A stretch of DNA of 64,000 nucleotides. Origin: Reticulitermes lucifugus. Taxonomy: Eukaryota > Arthropoda > Insecta > Blattodea > Rhinotermitidae. How positions within the stretch are numbered: position 1 is the first letter of the stretch; the number at the start of each line of letters is the position of its first letter. The notes beneath the pieces are model-generated. The model searched no databases. It was not told the DNA's origin and saw only the letters and a program-made list of their open reading frames with translations. The stretch spans positions 1 through 64,000 of the forward strand of contig JAKCWW010001785.1 of the NCBI GenBank assembly GCA_026260175.1. The letters run 5' to 3'. Positions 11,881 to 23,044 of the stretch are shown here, piece after piece. Made by a program: the position numbers and the translations under genes.

Positions 11881-12068
11881 GACATATAAATATAACTTGA
11901 AAACATATAGTACTTGTGTTTAGGCAGTACAAATTTCATTTTTTGAACCTGCGAGCTCTTCACATTTCGAAAATCTACAAGAAAGCGAGTAGAAATGAAG
12001 GGAATGTAAATTGAAGCATTGAATACTATTTTTAACAGATGTACTGCCTAGCGATTTTCTGTTTAGCT

Positions 12069-12335
12069 GATCCCGGTGGCCGCGCGGTCTAAGGCGTAGG
12101 TCTGCAGCCGCTCTCTCCGTGGGATTGCGAGTTCGAATCCCGCCGGGGCATGGATGTCTGTCTCTTACGAATGTTGTGTGTTGTGTAGGTAGAGGCCTCT
12201 GCGACGGGCCGATCCGTCGTTCAGGGTAGTCATACTCGAGTTTGTTTTTGTCACTGAGTGTGATCAGGTGCGACAGTAACCCTTTACACCTAAGTGAGTA
12301 GGTAGAGTAGGTCCGACTAAGAAAGAAAAAAAGAA
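12069..12335 (+). mobile_element. Family A SINE with Leu-tRNA-like head (A1)
   Basis: The head reads GGTGGCCGCGCGGTCTAAGG, like a pol III A box in a Leu-type tRNA. A B-box word, GAGTTCGAATCCCGCC, follows about 45 bases on. The body contains GCGACGGGCCGATCC and GTGTGATCAGGTGCGACAG, and the end is A-rich. It is the best preserved A copy and serves as reference for the others. It is not a tRNA gene: the acceptor stem does not close and a long unrelated body follows. Confidence 0.85.
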
Positions 12336-12340
12336 AATAT

Positions 12341-12560
12341 TTTGAGACCTGCGCTGTTTTGGGGTATTACGCAGCCTAGAGTGGTAATTCTGTACCGACG
12401 TTTCGGAACAACTTATCGGTCCCATCTTCAGGGGTCAAGAAGTCCTTGTTGGGACCAATGGGTTTTCCTGGAACGTTGGTACAGAATTACCACTCTACGC
12501 TGCGTAATACCCCAGAAGAGCGCAGATCTCGTCTACATTGCGGCGGAAGTCTGAAATCAA
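12341..12560. mobile_element. Foldback family D element with both arms (D3)
   Basis: This is the reference copy of family D. The left arm (CTGTTTTGGGGTATTACGC, then GGTAATTCTGTACC) and the right arm (GGTACAGAATTACC, then GCGTAATACCCCAGAAGAG) are inverted copies over roughly 80 bases. The centre holds CCCATCTTCAGGGGTC and CCGACGTTTCGG. The whole could fold into one long hairpin. The right side runs on through CTACATTGCGGCGGAAGTC. The open frame across it is repeat-derived. It follows SINE A1 almost directly. Confidence 0.8.
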
Positions 12561-13692
12561 GAACGATTTTCATTTTACGCTGAATTCCGACTAATGAACA
12601 GCATTTCTGCTGACATAGCAATCATTATATATCTTGTTCTTGAAGATATTGCTGCAGCACGAAGACCTTTTCGGTAAATTTAAAGTATACTGAATTTGTA
12701 CTTTGTTATTTAAAACAAGAGAATAATAAGAGTACTATTATTAATAACGTATTTATAGATTGAAATAATATAAATAATTTATTTCGAATAGGGCACTTTA
12801 ACCCTAAACTGAATTGCATTTAGTTTGTTATGGGATTGTTATTTTAATTTATCTAAATACAGAATTAGGAACACAAAATTTGCAGGACTGAACTTCTGTC
12901 CATGATATGCGCTCTGGAATCCTTGTATAATGAATTTCAATGCGCATGCAAGTACGGTATTGACATCCGATATATTTATAACGAATTACTATATCATTGT
13001 ACAAGGAAACACAGCCTTCGGTTTGTGTTTCTGCGAAAACATGATTACGTTTAGTGGCCTGGAGGATGTCTAAGCGACGTTACGTACGGAACATATGTTT
13101 CTGTCACTATACGAGATGTCTAGGCCTCTATCCTTCTGTAATTCCTGTCTCAGACATCATCTCTATCGGTTTAAGAAGCAAAACTTCTCCACAGTAAAGA
13201 TATTACAAAGCTGCATCTCCAGGCAGCAATATCATACAGGATATTGCCAACACTGTCTCTCTAACGGACTGCTAGTCACACAGTGTTGGTTCCACGTAGA
13301 CGTCTCAAAAGTTTTGAAAACGTTTTCTCTGCTCCGTGACATCCTAGAAACGTTCTGGTAGCTCCTTGCTTGACTAAAGGGCTTGATCGTGTAATACAAA
13401 TGCGATCACCCACAATCAAAGAAATAATGTAAGTTTAATGTAAGCAGGAATGTACAAAGCGCAAGAGAAGTATATGGAAGGTAGGGTTGATTTTATACAG
13501 TGACTTTATTGTGATGGCGGATTGAGGTGAAAGAGACGGACAATCCTAACATTAAGAAGGATCGACAAATAATACAGCTGGCTTTTACTGATCCACTGTA
13601 TAGAAAAATTTGCTCTCCCTGATGACAGTCCAAAATATGCAGACAGATTGATTCGTGAGTAAGTATGCAGAAAAATAGATGAGCTAGGTGGA
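12561..13692. other. No feature recognised
   Basis: AT-rich with short frames only. An 88-codon open frame at 13095-13361 has no codon bias, splice context or motif that would support it. Confidence 0.5.
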
Positions 13693-13948
13693 CGGGTCGA
13701 TGGGTAGGTAGTTAGGTAGGTAGGTATATAGGTAGGTGATATGTTCGTATGCAGGTAGGTAGGTAAGTGGACAGAAATATATATCTAGCTAGCAAATAAG
13801 CAGATAGCTAGATAGATAGTAAATACGTAGGTAGTTCCGTAATGGATGGGACAGATAGATGAAGTGGATGGATGGATGGATAAGGTGAATGGCTGGATGG
13901 ATGGATTACACTGGATGGATGGGTTGATGGATTGATGGATGGATGGAG
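13693..13948. repeat. Compound tetranucleotide microsatellite
   Basis: (GTAG)n words with interruptions pass through an (AGAT) part into (GGAT)n up to about 13.95 kb. The several interrupted blocks suggest an old array that has decayed and re-expanded. Confidence 0.9.
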
Positions 13949-15483
13949 TAGACATCTGATTTTTTACTCTTCACGTAATATTCGTAATTAAACGTGGATG
14001 CGTATTCCGTTTCGACGAAACAGACTACCCAATAAAATCTTATTACATTTATGTGTAGTGAAAGTACAGTATTTCGTGTTGAAAATTGTTTAAATATTTA
14101 GGCACAACCTCCCGAGCATTTTAATCTACTGAAAATCCCTCACGCCGCATATCTTTTGCCATCTTACATAGGTAATAATTCACTACGCTCTATATAGGGA
14201 ATTTCAGCTTAGGTCTACATTAATTTAGGCCTAAATGAAACACCTAGTTTGCGATTGTTTACATCCGTTTACACACTTACTGTAAAAGATTATGAAACTA
14301 CACAGTATTGCCAATGTAAATGTGTTAAATCTTCGACACATGTGATACATTTTATGTAATTAGAAGGTTGTGTGATTTACAGCGTATCATTTTTGAACAG
14401 TGATACCAACATAAAGAATGATATTGGATTCTGTTGATCGCTTATGGGAAAGTGTCATATGGCTTATGTTTTAAACTATCTTTCAACTGAATTCGATGAT
14501 GTAACACAACAAATGCACAATCAGTGTGGTGATTACTTCTGTATTCTTGTTTACATGTTTCAATTTCACGATCTATTTGTTCAGATTTCAATTACTCTAA
14601 CCCCTAATCAATATTTGTTATTGGACTTTGATAAGGATTAAGCTTTGTACGAACTGTAATTAAGCTCCTGTTCTTAGGTCACTGCCTGGTTTTTATTTAT
14701 AAGCAATGGTGCGAAGTGTATGTCCTTTGACATATCATATATTGCTGTTGTCGTCTACGTTTTCCTTTAACTTCGTAAAAGAAATCTGTAAATGAAACAT
14801 TTAGACTTTTTGAAAAGTTTCTTACATCCGATTTCTTTACAACGTTGTGTGCCGCGTCGCTGGTGCATTAAAATTCGTGGCGTCGGGGGTTTAATAGTTT
14901 GAAATTTAACCAAAAACTACAATAAAAGAGAGATGTTAGGTTACCCAGGCGCAGAGAGGAGAAGAATATTTTAATAATAAATTGTGTTTTATTGACAAGT
15001 GGGTCGATTGGCATTTTCATAAAATGCTGGTTATTGAACACCTGAAATGTTATGGATTCTGAAGGAGGACTCGGCTCAACACAGTTTTTCTGCTAAAAAG
15101 AACTCTCATTTACTTTTGATAAATATATGTGTGTAGCACTGTTAGCACGTTGTTATTGTATCTAGCTGAAGGTGAGAAAATAACAGGCATCAGTTGCTAC
15201 TCATTAAATACACGGTAAAATTTTTCCCCGTAAAGGAAAGTTATTTACGATTGCAATTAACTTGTCCCTGTAGACATGGGAACGCAAATGGAGAGGTTCC
15301 TAACAAAATGTACGGATTAATATAAAAAATAATAATTATATATCTTGCTTTTATTAACGTAAAGAGTTTTCGTGAATATGTTAATGAAACATGACTAGCT
15401 AAGCAACTATTAGCGCCTCAAGAATGAGTCTTTTCCATGGAGTTTCTGTAACGCGATATCTTACCCTAAACGAATAGCTTAGA
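13949..15483. other. No feature recognised
   Basis: AT-rich. A 65-codon open frame at 14444-14641 has ordinary composition and no start or splice support. Nothing else was recognised. Confidence 0.5.
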
Positions 15484-15655
15484 TTGTTTTTGGTTGTGGA
15501 GAACATGGCGCTACAGAGAATATTTGAACTTAAGAAAGAAGGAGTGACAGAAAGGTGGAACTTCCAAAAGTTTACTCGTTGCAAAGCATTAAGTAAAGTG
15601 ATGATGAGACAGGTGGGGCATGTAGCATACGCATTCAAATATGAGATTCTTGTTA
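15484..15655 (+). mobile_element. Decayed LINE fragment (RT family 2) with internal deletion
   Basis: The frame carries LQRIFELKKEGVTERWNFQK, which parallels the LRKTFGPKRDEVTGEWR region of the copy at 39.77 kb. After a deletion it continues with MRQVGHVAYAF, parallel to the RWAGHV block. This identifies the 64-codon open frame as LINE-derived, not a host gene. Confidence 0.55.
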
Positions 15656-15737
15656 AGCACTTTTATGAAGTTTATTAAATACACTGATAATTAATGAGTC
15701 TCATCTATATCACATTACTTTTCTTCTGTGACGCCAG

Positions 15738-15979
15738 AGCCCAAAACGGGCATAGGGCGCCTCATTGTTGAGGTATCTAGATCACACACATACACACACA
15801 CATAGACGGTAGGACTCCTGTGAACGAGTGATCAGAGCGTCGCAGAGGGCGCTACCTACACAACACACAACAGACACAAAATACGATCATCCATGCCCTA
15901 ATCAGGATTCGAACCCGCGATCCCAGCAACTAAGCGGTCGCAGACCTACGCCTTAGTTGGCACGACCATCGGGATCGGC
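15738..15979 (-). mobile_element. Family A SINE (A2)
   Basis: On the minus strand the head has GATGGTCGTGCCAACTAAGG and the B-box word GGGTTCGAATCCTG. The body has GTAGGTAGCGCCCTCTGCG, and a (GTGT)n run of about 18 bases lies at 15784-15802. The tail has CCTCAACAATGAGGCGCCC, the same small hairpin word as at the ends of A3 and A5. Confidence 0.85.
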
Positions 15980-16609
15980 TCAATGCCCTTTTACTAGAAT
16001 GGATGAAAGTTCCTTTCTTTTATCGAGTCACGTCCGTAGTTCATTGTTTATGGAATTACATCTCTCCTTGGTACAGTACAAAGTGTAGGAGTATTTGCAC
16101 GTTCGGGTGTATTTGTTAGTGTTTTGCCGTACAATTAAATTAACACAGACACGGAGAAAGTATTAGGATATTAGAACAGGAAGCTGGCGCTACTCGTGTA
16201 TCAAAGCGATGCACAGAACAGGCACAGCAGTTCACATGGCTCATTCTGAACGTGTGTGTACTGGCGCTAAATACACGGCTCATTTGACACAGTAATTGGA
16301 CTTTTGTTCAAAATATTTCATATACGAGTCATATTAAAGAGCTGTTGGAAATAATTATGCATGATTATTGGGGTGTGATTTTAAACGGATCTTTACCACT
16401 TACAGATTGCTTTTCTAAGAAACGCTACAATGAACTGGAACTGAATAATTGCCTTTGCTCTTTAGTTGATAAATTTGATGTTTCTTATTTATCTTTAGTG
16501 TACCGACCTCATTCCTTACGTTCTTCCTTCCACGTGTTTTCGTTTCCTGTTCAAAGATACAAACACTTTGTTCTGGTTTATATGGACCTTTTTAATAGTT
16601 TCCCTAGGT
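15980..16609. other. No feature recognised
   Basis: AT-rich. The long open frame that starts at 16345 owes its length to running through the N gap. It has no support. Confidence 0.5.
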
Positions 16610-16621
16610 ATTTAAAGAACG

Positions 16622-16846
16622 GCCGATCCCAGTGGCCGCGCGATCTAAGGCGTGGGTCTACGGCCGCTCGCTTACTGGGATTGTNNNNNNNNNNNNNNNN
16701 NNNNNNNNNNNNNNNNNNNNNNNNNNNNNNNNNNNNNNNNNNNNNNNNNNNNNNNNNNNNNNNNNNNNNNNNNNNNNGTGAAGCCTCGAAAAATGAGGCG
16801 GCCTAGACCCCCAAGGGGCTGTCGAGCCATTGGGGGGGGGGAGGAA
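16622..16846 (+). mobile_element. Family A SINE (A3) bounded by a 12-base target duplication
   Basis: Starts GGCCGATCCCAGTGGCCGCG and ends after GAGCCATTGG and a G-run. The word ATTTAAAGAACG lies immediately before (16610-16621) and after (16847-16858), a clean target-site duplication as left by LINE-driven insertion. The middle is replaced by the assembly gap. The tail has CTCGAAAAATGAGGC. Intact duplicates suggest a fairly recent insertion. Confidence 0.85.
16685..16777. other. Assembly gap, 93 N
   Basis: A run of N inside SINE A3. Open frames crossing it are artefacts. Confidence 0.99.
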
Positions 16847-16859
16847 ATTTAAAGAACGA

Positions 16860-16930
16860 GATTTAACTGTGATTTCAGGCTTTCGCCGCGATGTTGATGA
16901 CATCTGCGCTCTTCTGAGATATAACTGGGA
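16860..16930 (+). mobile_element. Outer arm of a foldback family D element
   Basis: GATTTCAGGCTTTCGCCGCG, then GATGACATCTGCGCTCTTCT, match the outer end of the D3 right arm read in reverse (12.52-12.56 kb). The translated words FRRDVDDICALL belong to a peptide pattern seen very often in arthropod predictions (recollection). The core and second arm are absent. Confidence 0.6.
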
Positions 16931-17099
16931 TCTAACTGAATACACGCAGCAGGTCCGTATTACGTATCTGATAGACGCTCATTGCGTCGAGGATCTCCCT
17001 TCATATTATGTTGCCGGTAAATACAAAAAGGGTCGGTTAGGAAATGTGTCTTTTTCATGTGGCACTTTCGATATTTTTTCGGGTTGCCTTTCCCCGTTC

Positions 17100-17309
17100 T
17101 CTGGGCTTCGCGATCACGCTCATTTAGACACACCACGCTCGGTAGAACTCCTGGAGGAGTGGTCAGCCCGACGCAGAGACCTCTACCTGACAACACGCAA
17201 CACTCACAGCAGACAAACATCCATGCCCCCGGCGGGATTCGAACCCACAATCCCAGCAAGCGAACAGCCGAAGACCCACGCCTTAGACCGCGCGGCCTCT
17301 GGGATCGGC
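17100..17309 (-). mobile_element. Family A SINE (A4), inverted relative to A3
   Basis: The minus-strand head reads GAGGCCGCGCGGTCTAAGGC, with B-box word GGGTTCGAATCCCGCC and body CGTCGGGCTGACCACTCC. The (GTGT)n part seen in A2 is reduced. With A3 it forms an inverted SINE pair about 250 bases apart. The overlapping open frames are SINE-derived. Confidence 0.85.
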
Positions 17310-17424
17310 AGAAAATAAGTTTACGTAGCGTAAAATGTTGTAACTAGAGAACTCACGTGGTTCGTGATTATACCAGGAAAATTTGTCTCTGAGAGATAAT
17401 CATCTGTTTCCCTTACTCCAGTAA

Positions 17425-17625
17425 AGTCTTTGCGGCAACAGATTTGAAGATGATAGCGAATTGGAAGCACTTGAGACACGGCGGCTGATAACACATGAGA
17501 CTGGCTTCTGTAAGCGGCGAAAAGAAATGTCCTTCAAAGATCTGATCATTACTTTATTTATGAGAAAGACTATGTGGGAAGGAAGTGACACAGAAGTAAC
17601 GTTAAGTATAAACTGTTCTCTTTAG
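17425..17625 (+). CDS. Unrecognised open block, no start codon
   Basis: About 66 codons are open between a TAA and a TAG, with protein-like words such as FEDDSELEALETRRLI and MSFKDLIITLFMRKTM. A possible acceptor, CAACAG, lies just inside. There is no donor before the stop. The acidic FEDDSELE stretch may suggest a transposon-derived peptide, but I could not place it. It lies directly upstream of a likely repeat. Confidence 0.18.
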   Translation, partial: SLCGNRFEDDSELEALETRRLITHETGFCKRRKEMSFKDLIITLFMRKTMWEGSDTEVTLSINCSL

Positions 17626-17689
17626 GTATGGAATTAAAGAAACCAAATATATTCGTCGTAAACTTATTTTCTGCCCGACCCTCATATAA

Positions 17690-17960
17690 TACCGTGTTCA
17701 AAGGGTATGTCGCTCGGTTTTCCGATCTAACTGGGGGATGTAAGTTTAGGTCGGAAAAGCCTGTAACTCTGTTCCTCGGGGTCCACTTCCTAGCTTATAG
17801 CTCCCTCTATAGATGCGAAGTTTAGAAGACAAACCACCCAATTCAGGCAACAATTTAGCACACAATACAAGCACAGTGCAGTTATTATCTATAAGAAGAA
17901 AACAAGTCCTAGGAACACATATTAAGGTCGAAATGTGTGTTGGGAGCTTCCGCTACTTAA
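17690..17960 (+). repeat. Likely unclassified interspersed repeat
   Basis: The frame contains FSDLTGGCKFRSEKPVT, and a stretch with CTTATAGCTCCCTCTATAG follows. I recall this peptide pattern from many cockroach predicted proteins, which points to a repeat rather than a gene. No ends or inverted repeats were located. Confidence 0.3.
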
Positions 17961-18019
17961 ATACGTTTGAATAAATAATCAGTTAAATCACCCCTTAACA
18001 CACCTGTGTATTTGTGTAC

Positions 18020-18075
18020 TATATGAAAGCTACACGTTTCAGTCCTTCCGGACCGTCATCAGGCTTGTATATAGA
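18020..18075 (-). repeat. Half foldback motif
   Basis: On the minus strand: CCTGATGACGGTCCGGAAGG, then ACTGAAACGTGTAGC. This is the same kind of core as at 7.2 and 48.6 kb. Arms were not found. Confidence 0.45.
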
Positions 18076-20044
18076 CACTTAAAATAAAAGTGAACGTGTA
18101 AACTTGCATATATATATGTATGTATATATTTGTGAGATCGCATATTACATGTTATTTATTACAATTTTGTTAATTGTAAAATGCCTTCATAGTCACTTAG
18201 TGTGTAGACGTTGTGTCTTTTTTATCTTAACCCATGCTTTAAAATGTCAACGAATAAGCCAAATATTAGTCGAATACGTTAAAGTCCAAATGATTACATT
18301 GGTTTTTAAGTTCTATTAACAGTTATGGAGTTCTAAGTTTTCAAATGTGTGTGAGGCATATGTACTGTTTCGTCACTAGATTTCCATGTGTCCATCCCAT
18401 GATGATGCTTCTGTTTATTTGTATATGTAAGTTTTACGAATATTTTCATTTAATTTTTTGTCCTAAGTTTCGAATTACTTTAACCATTTTCTTATTATGG
18501 TAATTGTGTATATTTATGTGGTCTTGTCGCTGCCTGCATTTCTTTTATTTCCACACGCGTGTGTAAGCAGCAAGTGTTAGACGGTGATTTAACTGCTTGT
18601 CAAATGATTGTCGAAAGCACAACGAGATGACGTCCATCAAGGTAAATAAGTTTCACCTGTATCGAGCAGGCCTAACTGGGCTTAGGCTAATCTACATTTC
18701 GTCACTTTGTACTTGTAGTTCTGTAGGCTTTTATTCGCCCCCACAAAAGTATACTACAATATTTTACCTAAGTACTAAATTCAAGGTTTTACATATAAAG
18801 AATTGGGAGAAACGGATGGCCGAATGTTGTCTGTAAACACAATCCTCAGTGACTTGAACCAAATATACATTCTTAAATCCTATTTGTAAATTTCATCATA
18901 GTCTCATACCTTATAAGCTAAAGCCTACGACATGATCTCTTGAATACATTCTCACGTCTCACATGCTTGCTACATATACCGCTTTTCGTATCCTCCTAAT
19001 TTAATCACGCTTAAAGTTAACTGAGAGAAAGTTATAAAGCTTCTCCTTACGAAGTTGGAATTTACGTTACCACCATACTAATCTGATCGGTCGGAGAGGA
19101 AGACACGAAGAGGGAGGGAGTAAGACACTGGGGTTGGACATTTGTGTGTGTGTCTGAATTTTAAAGTATCCCACCTGTTACACTGTCAGATTTCCTTCGT
19201 CTTTCGATAGCTTCAACTCTTTAAAATCCAAAAATCTGAATGAAAATTTTAAATCAATTTCAGGGAATGTGAGCTGGCTGTATGGTAAACACTTTGTTCG
19301 GGCTTCAGTAATCAAAGTACAGGCAGCACTTTAAGAGCTACCGACCTCCATCTTGGATCCTCATATTCCGTACAGTTCAGTGATTTTTGTCCAAACGGTA
19401 ATTTGTTTGTGTCAATTTTAACAGAATTTTCTCTGCAGAGCGCTCTGCTCCGTCTGTGGAGTAATTCGTAATTGGCTCAGTGAGGCGATGCAATCGATAC
19501 CTTGCTTAATTGGGTACAATTGGCGCCCCGTGGTCGCTGCGGGTTGTGCACGTTTTTGATCGTTGCTTGTATTTCATACTACGTACAAATGAAATCACCG
19601 ATCTTTCATTTCGCCCATTTGCGTGGGCACACTCAGAGTACCGAGTTGCAGTTCTAATTAGTCCCGTATACACACAGTACGTACTGGCTCATAATGCAGG
19701 CATATATGCTGAAAGTATGGATGTGAAGTGAACGACTCTTTTAAGTTAGTATTCGGCATGTGGATTAGGCTTTACTGATGCATGACCGCCACTCACTAAG
19801 ACTTAATTCGCTCCCCAGCAGTCCTACAAAATGTAGTAAGTTTATCAGTCGTTAAGCGGTTTGCCTTTGTTATGGAAATCAATTTTTCATGGCTGTTTAA
19901 AAACCCTGTGAATTAACTTCCGTCTTGAGTTTGAAGACCGTCGACTTTGGGATGTAACTATGTGTAGTCTGGTAGAATTTTATTTATGTCTTAGATGAAT
20001 CTGCTGTCTCAGTCTTCATTGTAGGAACACAATTCTCAGTTGTT
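18076..20044. other. No gene recognised
   Basis: AT-rich, with a short (TA)n at about 18106-18130. ATGACGTCCATCAAG|GTAAAT near 18.64 kb looks like a donor but has no supported exon before it. Other frames are short. Confidence 0.5.
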
Positions 20045-20880
20045 TAGGCGGGTTCGCAAAATTGCGAAAAGCGACTATTAGCTTCGTCATGTCTGTCTGT
20101 CCGCACGGAACATCTCGGCTCCCACTGGAAAGATTTTTATGAAATTTGAGATTTGAATATATTTCGTAAGTCTGTCGAAGAAATTCAAGTTTGATTAAAA
20201 CTTGACATGAATAACGGGCACTTTACATGAAAACGTATGTAAATGCATGATCTTATCCCGCTGAATTCTTCTTATAATGAGATACGTTTCTGGCAAAGTT
20301 GTAGCGAAAATCAAAACACATGTTTTAGGTTAAATAACATTTTTCCGAAACTCTTGGCTTTTATGAGATAATGTGGGAAAATATTGCAGAACCAGACCGG
20401 CCACAGACGACAATATAATATGGCGCAGAAAATGCGACTTGCATGCCGGGTCAGTACGGCAAAAATATAGACATACGCTCACAATATTTAATACTTATTG
20501 CTTCCGTCTGATGTCGTAAAATATTTTACGGCAACGATTGCAAAAACTGAGAAAATGCGTGACGACTTACCTGTCATTGCGATCTGTTTAGCCAAATTTT
20601 TACGTCTAAAGAAGGCCATGAGCAAGCGAACATTCTTTTGTTTTAATGCAGCATCGGGTACTCTACATGAAGACCTACGTACGTTTTATTGTTGCCGGCG
20701 ACATCAATTTGCCATAAATATATTGCTGTGCAACACTCAATATTTTTATATAGTTGACAGTGACATGTAGCTCAACAACACACACAGAATGCAACAATGT
20801 TTACATGAACAGCACAGTTTAACGTTATACGTATATTGCCTATCTTGTTGAATGGAAGTCTCCCCAAGTTTTATGAAAAT
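20045..20880 (+). repeat. Left inverted arm of the long-armed element
   Basis: Matches the right arm in reverse, apart from an unmatched block at about 20510-20770 that the right arm lacks. That block is open for 90 codons (words VKYFTATIAKTEKMRDDLP), which may be a leftover of coding sequence lost from the other arm. Confidence 0.6.
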
Positions 20881-21841
20881 TTTCAAATTTATTCACAATT
20901 TTATGATAAAAGTGATGCGATATTTTATAGTTTTGTAGATACTATCGACGTTTCGAAAGAACATTCAGACTTCATGTTTAGGGACGAAGCAGTTCCAAGC
21001 TGCAGGAAACTAACGAGATTAAGTCTAGTGTAATTTAATCGGGGCTGACGCACTAAGATGTTGCCACGGCATACCGTCAGCTTCACCTGTCTCTACTCAA
21101 CTCATGCAGTGTAACACAGGTACAGTATACGGGAATTCTTTGCCATATGGACGGGTTACCTTTGAGGCATAGGATAGTAGTAAATCAAAATCGATTCTTA
21201 CTCAACTGGACTCGATTAGATTAGTGCTTCAGCAGCCTGAGACTTACAGCGTATAGTCTGCAAACCAGAGGCTGATCGCCGTAGTGTATGGGAGCAAGCG
21301 TGTGACGAGAATCTACTGTCACAGGATGGTAAAGAGGTATCCGGTATAGTTGCCGATAGCAACCGTTTGCTGATCTTATCGTGATGATAGCAACTTTGCA
21401 AATAGCGTATTACAATCACTTTGTGAGTAGCACATCATTTTCCCTTGTCCTGTCATATAATTTTGCTGCAGTTTATAGGTCTTGAAGTGTGCATACAGAT
21501 AAATATACGTATAACGATAATCTTCATTGGCCTTGTGGTAAAAAGAATGCAGGAACAGGTAAAGCTTCGGAAGTATTTTGACTGACTTTATTCCTGTATG
21601 TCGACCAAAGGACTGAGGAATATCACGGACCACCTTGCATTATATTCGATGTCCCAGTCGAAATTCAAGCACGACACTTCTCGGGTATGAGTCATAGAAC
21701 CTTGTAGCTGAAACAACCTTGTCCATCTGAAATACTGTTTCTAATCTAGTATTTTCTATATACTGATATGGTAGCTGTGCCATATAATGTGTTAACAAAT
21801 TTTGTTCTTTATGTTTAGAATGTAGTCAAACGCAAGTCGGC

Positions 21842-22415
21842 ATAACGTCTACGCGTCTGGAAAGCGAACAAGATAGACAATGTACGTATAATGTAACATT
21901 GAGGCGCGTTCGCGTAACCATTGTTGCCGTGGAAAAGCAATAATTATTACGTATTCTGAGTGTGTGTTTGTATTCTTAGTTATCCAGCATGCAAAGAGCG
22001 TGCACCCTATTCTATTGTCGTCCTTGGCCTGTCCGGCTGTATCATATTTTCCCACATTATCTCATAAACTGCACGATTTTCGAAAAAAAGTTATCGAACA
22101 TAAAATGTGTGTCTTGATTTTCTTTACAACTTTTGTCTGAAACATTTCTCATTCTAAGAAGAATTCAGCGAGACATTATTACAAATGTACATAGGTCTTC
22201 ATGTCGAGTGCCTCTTAGTATTGTCATATTTTAATGAAATTTGAATTTTCTCGACACATTTTCGACAAGTGTTCAAATATCAAATTTCATGAAAATCTAT
22301 CTAGTGGGAGCCGAGTTGTTCCATGCGGACAGACGGAGTGACAGACAGACAGACAGACAGACAGACATGACGAAGCTAATAGTCGCTCTTCGCAATTTTG
22401 CGAACGTGCCTAGTT
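21842..22415 (-). repeat. Right inverted arm of the long-armed element
   Basis: Holds (GACA)n at about 22344-22367, the counterpart of the (GTCT) run in the left arm, and the end word CTTCGCAATTTTGCGAACG. The minus-strand open frame inside has words [19 protein letters not shown] that I recall from many cockroach predictions, so the family looks abundant. Confidence 0.6.
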
Positions 22416-22718
22416 CCTAGGCCTGAAACAAATGTTGAGGAGAGATTGATATATATTATATATACTATCCACTCATTATTCTCCTTCTACATCCTGTCAT
22501 CAATATTACAAATCAGTAACGTCAGCTATATGCAAATAAGCTTTGAAAACATATTTATTCACGTAGAAGTTCCCTACGTACGAGTATTTCAATCGACTGA
22601 AGCATGTAGGAGTATCTGTATGAATAGGGTCTAAATATAATATTTTTGATACTCATTTTTATACAGTATATATATATATATATGCTGATATTTAATACGC
22701 TATGTACACTCATTTTGG

Positions 22719-22990
22719 GCCGGGGTAGCTCAGTTGGTATAGCGACTTGCTACAGACTGGACTGTCTGGGGATCAAATCTCAGTGGGGGCGACGTTTTCA
22801 GCACTCATCCAGACCGCACCTGGGGCCCACCCATACGTCATGTAGAATGGGTACCGGGTCTCTTTTCCGGGTTAAAGCGGCCGGGGCGTGATGTTAACCA
22901 CCCACCCCCATCTAGCCTCGAGATTAAAGAAAGAGTAGAGCTATGTCTCTATTCCTTCTCTGGGAGTTCATGGCCTGTGATAGGGTGAAT
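22719..22990 (+). mobile_element. Family B tRNA-derived SINE (reference copy)
   Basis: The head CCGGGGTAGCTCAGTTGGTA is a clear pol III A box, with the B-box-like word GGGGATCAAATCTC. The body has ATGGGTACCGGGTCTC and a GGGTTAAAGCGGCCGG stretch, and the tail has CTCGAGATTAAAGA. It is not a tRNA gene, because the body continues for about 200 bases. It lies just after a (TA)n run. Confidence 0.85.
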
Positions 22991-23044
22991 TTTACGTTAT
23001 GCACAGTGATTACTTTAGCCGGCATAAGGACAAGCATTGTTCAC

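Larger units (their letters stand above)
20045..22415. mobile_element. Long-armed inverted-repeat element, about 2.4 kb
   Basis: The two ends mirror each other: the left starts TAGGCGGGTTCGCAAAATTG, and the right, read on the minus strand, starts TAGGCACGTTCGCAAAATTG. Similarity continues inward through GACTATTAGCTTCGTCATG, a (GTCT)n run, GAGATAATGTGGGAAAATAT and ACAATG...CTATCTTGTT. The arms are therefore several hundred bases long, and the left arm has an extra block of about 260 bases. Frames inside (20498-20770, 20836-21033) have no transposase motif I know. Superfamily unknown; it could be a foldback DNA transposon or two opposed copies of one repeat. Confidence 0.65.

Noticed and set aside
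13693-13948. CRISPR array
   Set aside because: Units are four bases with no spacers. It is a microsatellite in a eukaryotic genome.
16345-16806. 153-codon open frame
   Set aside because: Its length comes from reading through the N gap. The real part is SINE and AT-rich sequence.
22719-22795. tRNA gene
   Set aside because: The A and B boxes are good, but the acceptor ends do not pair and the sequence continues into a body shared with a dozen other copies, so it is a SINE head.
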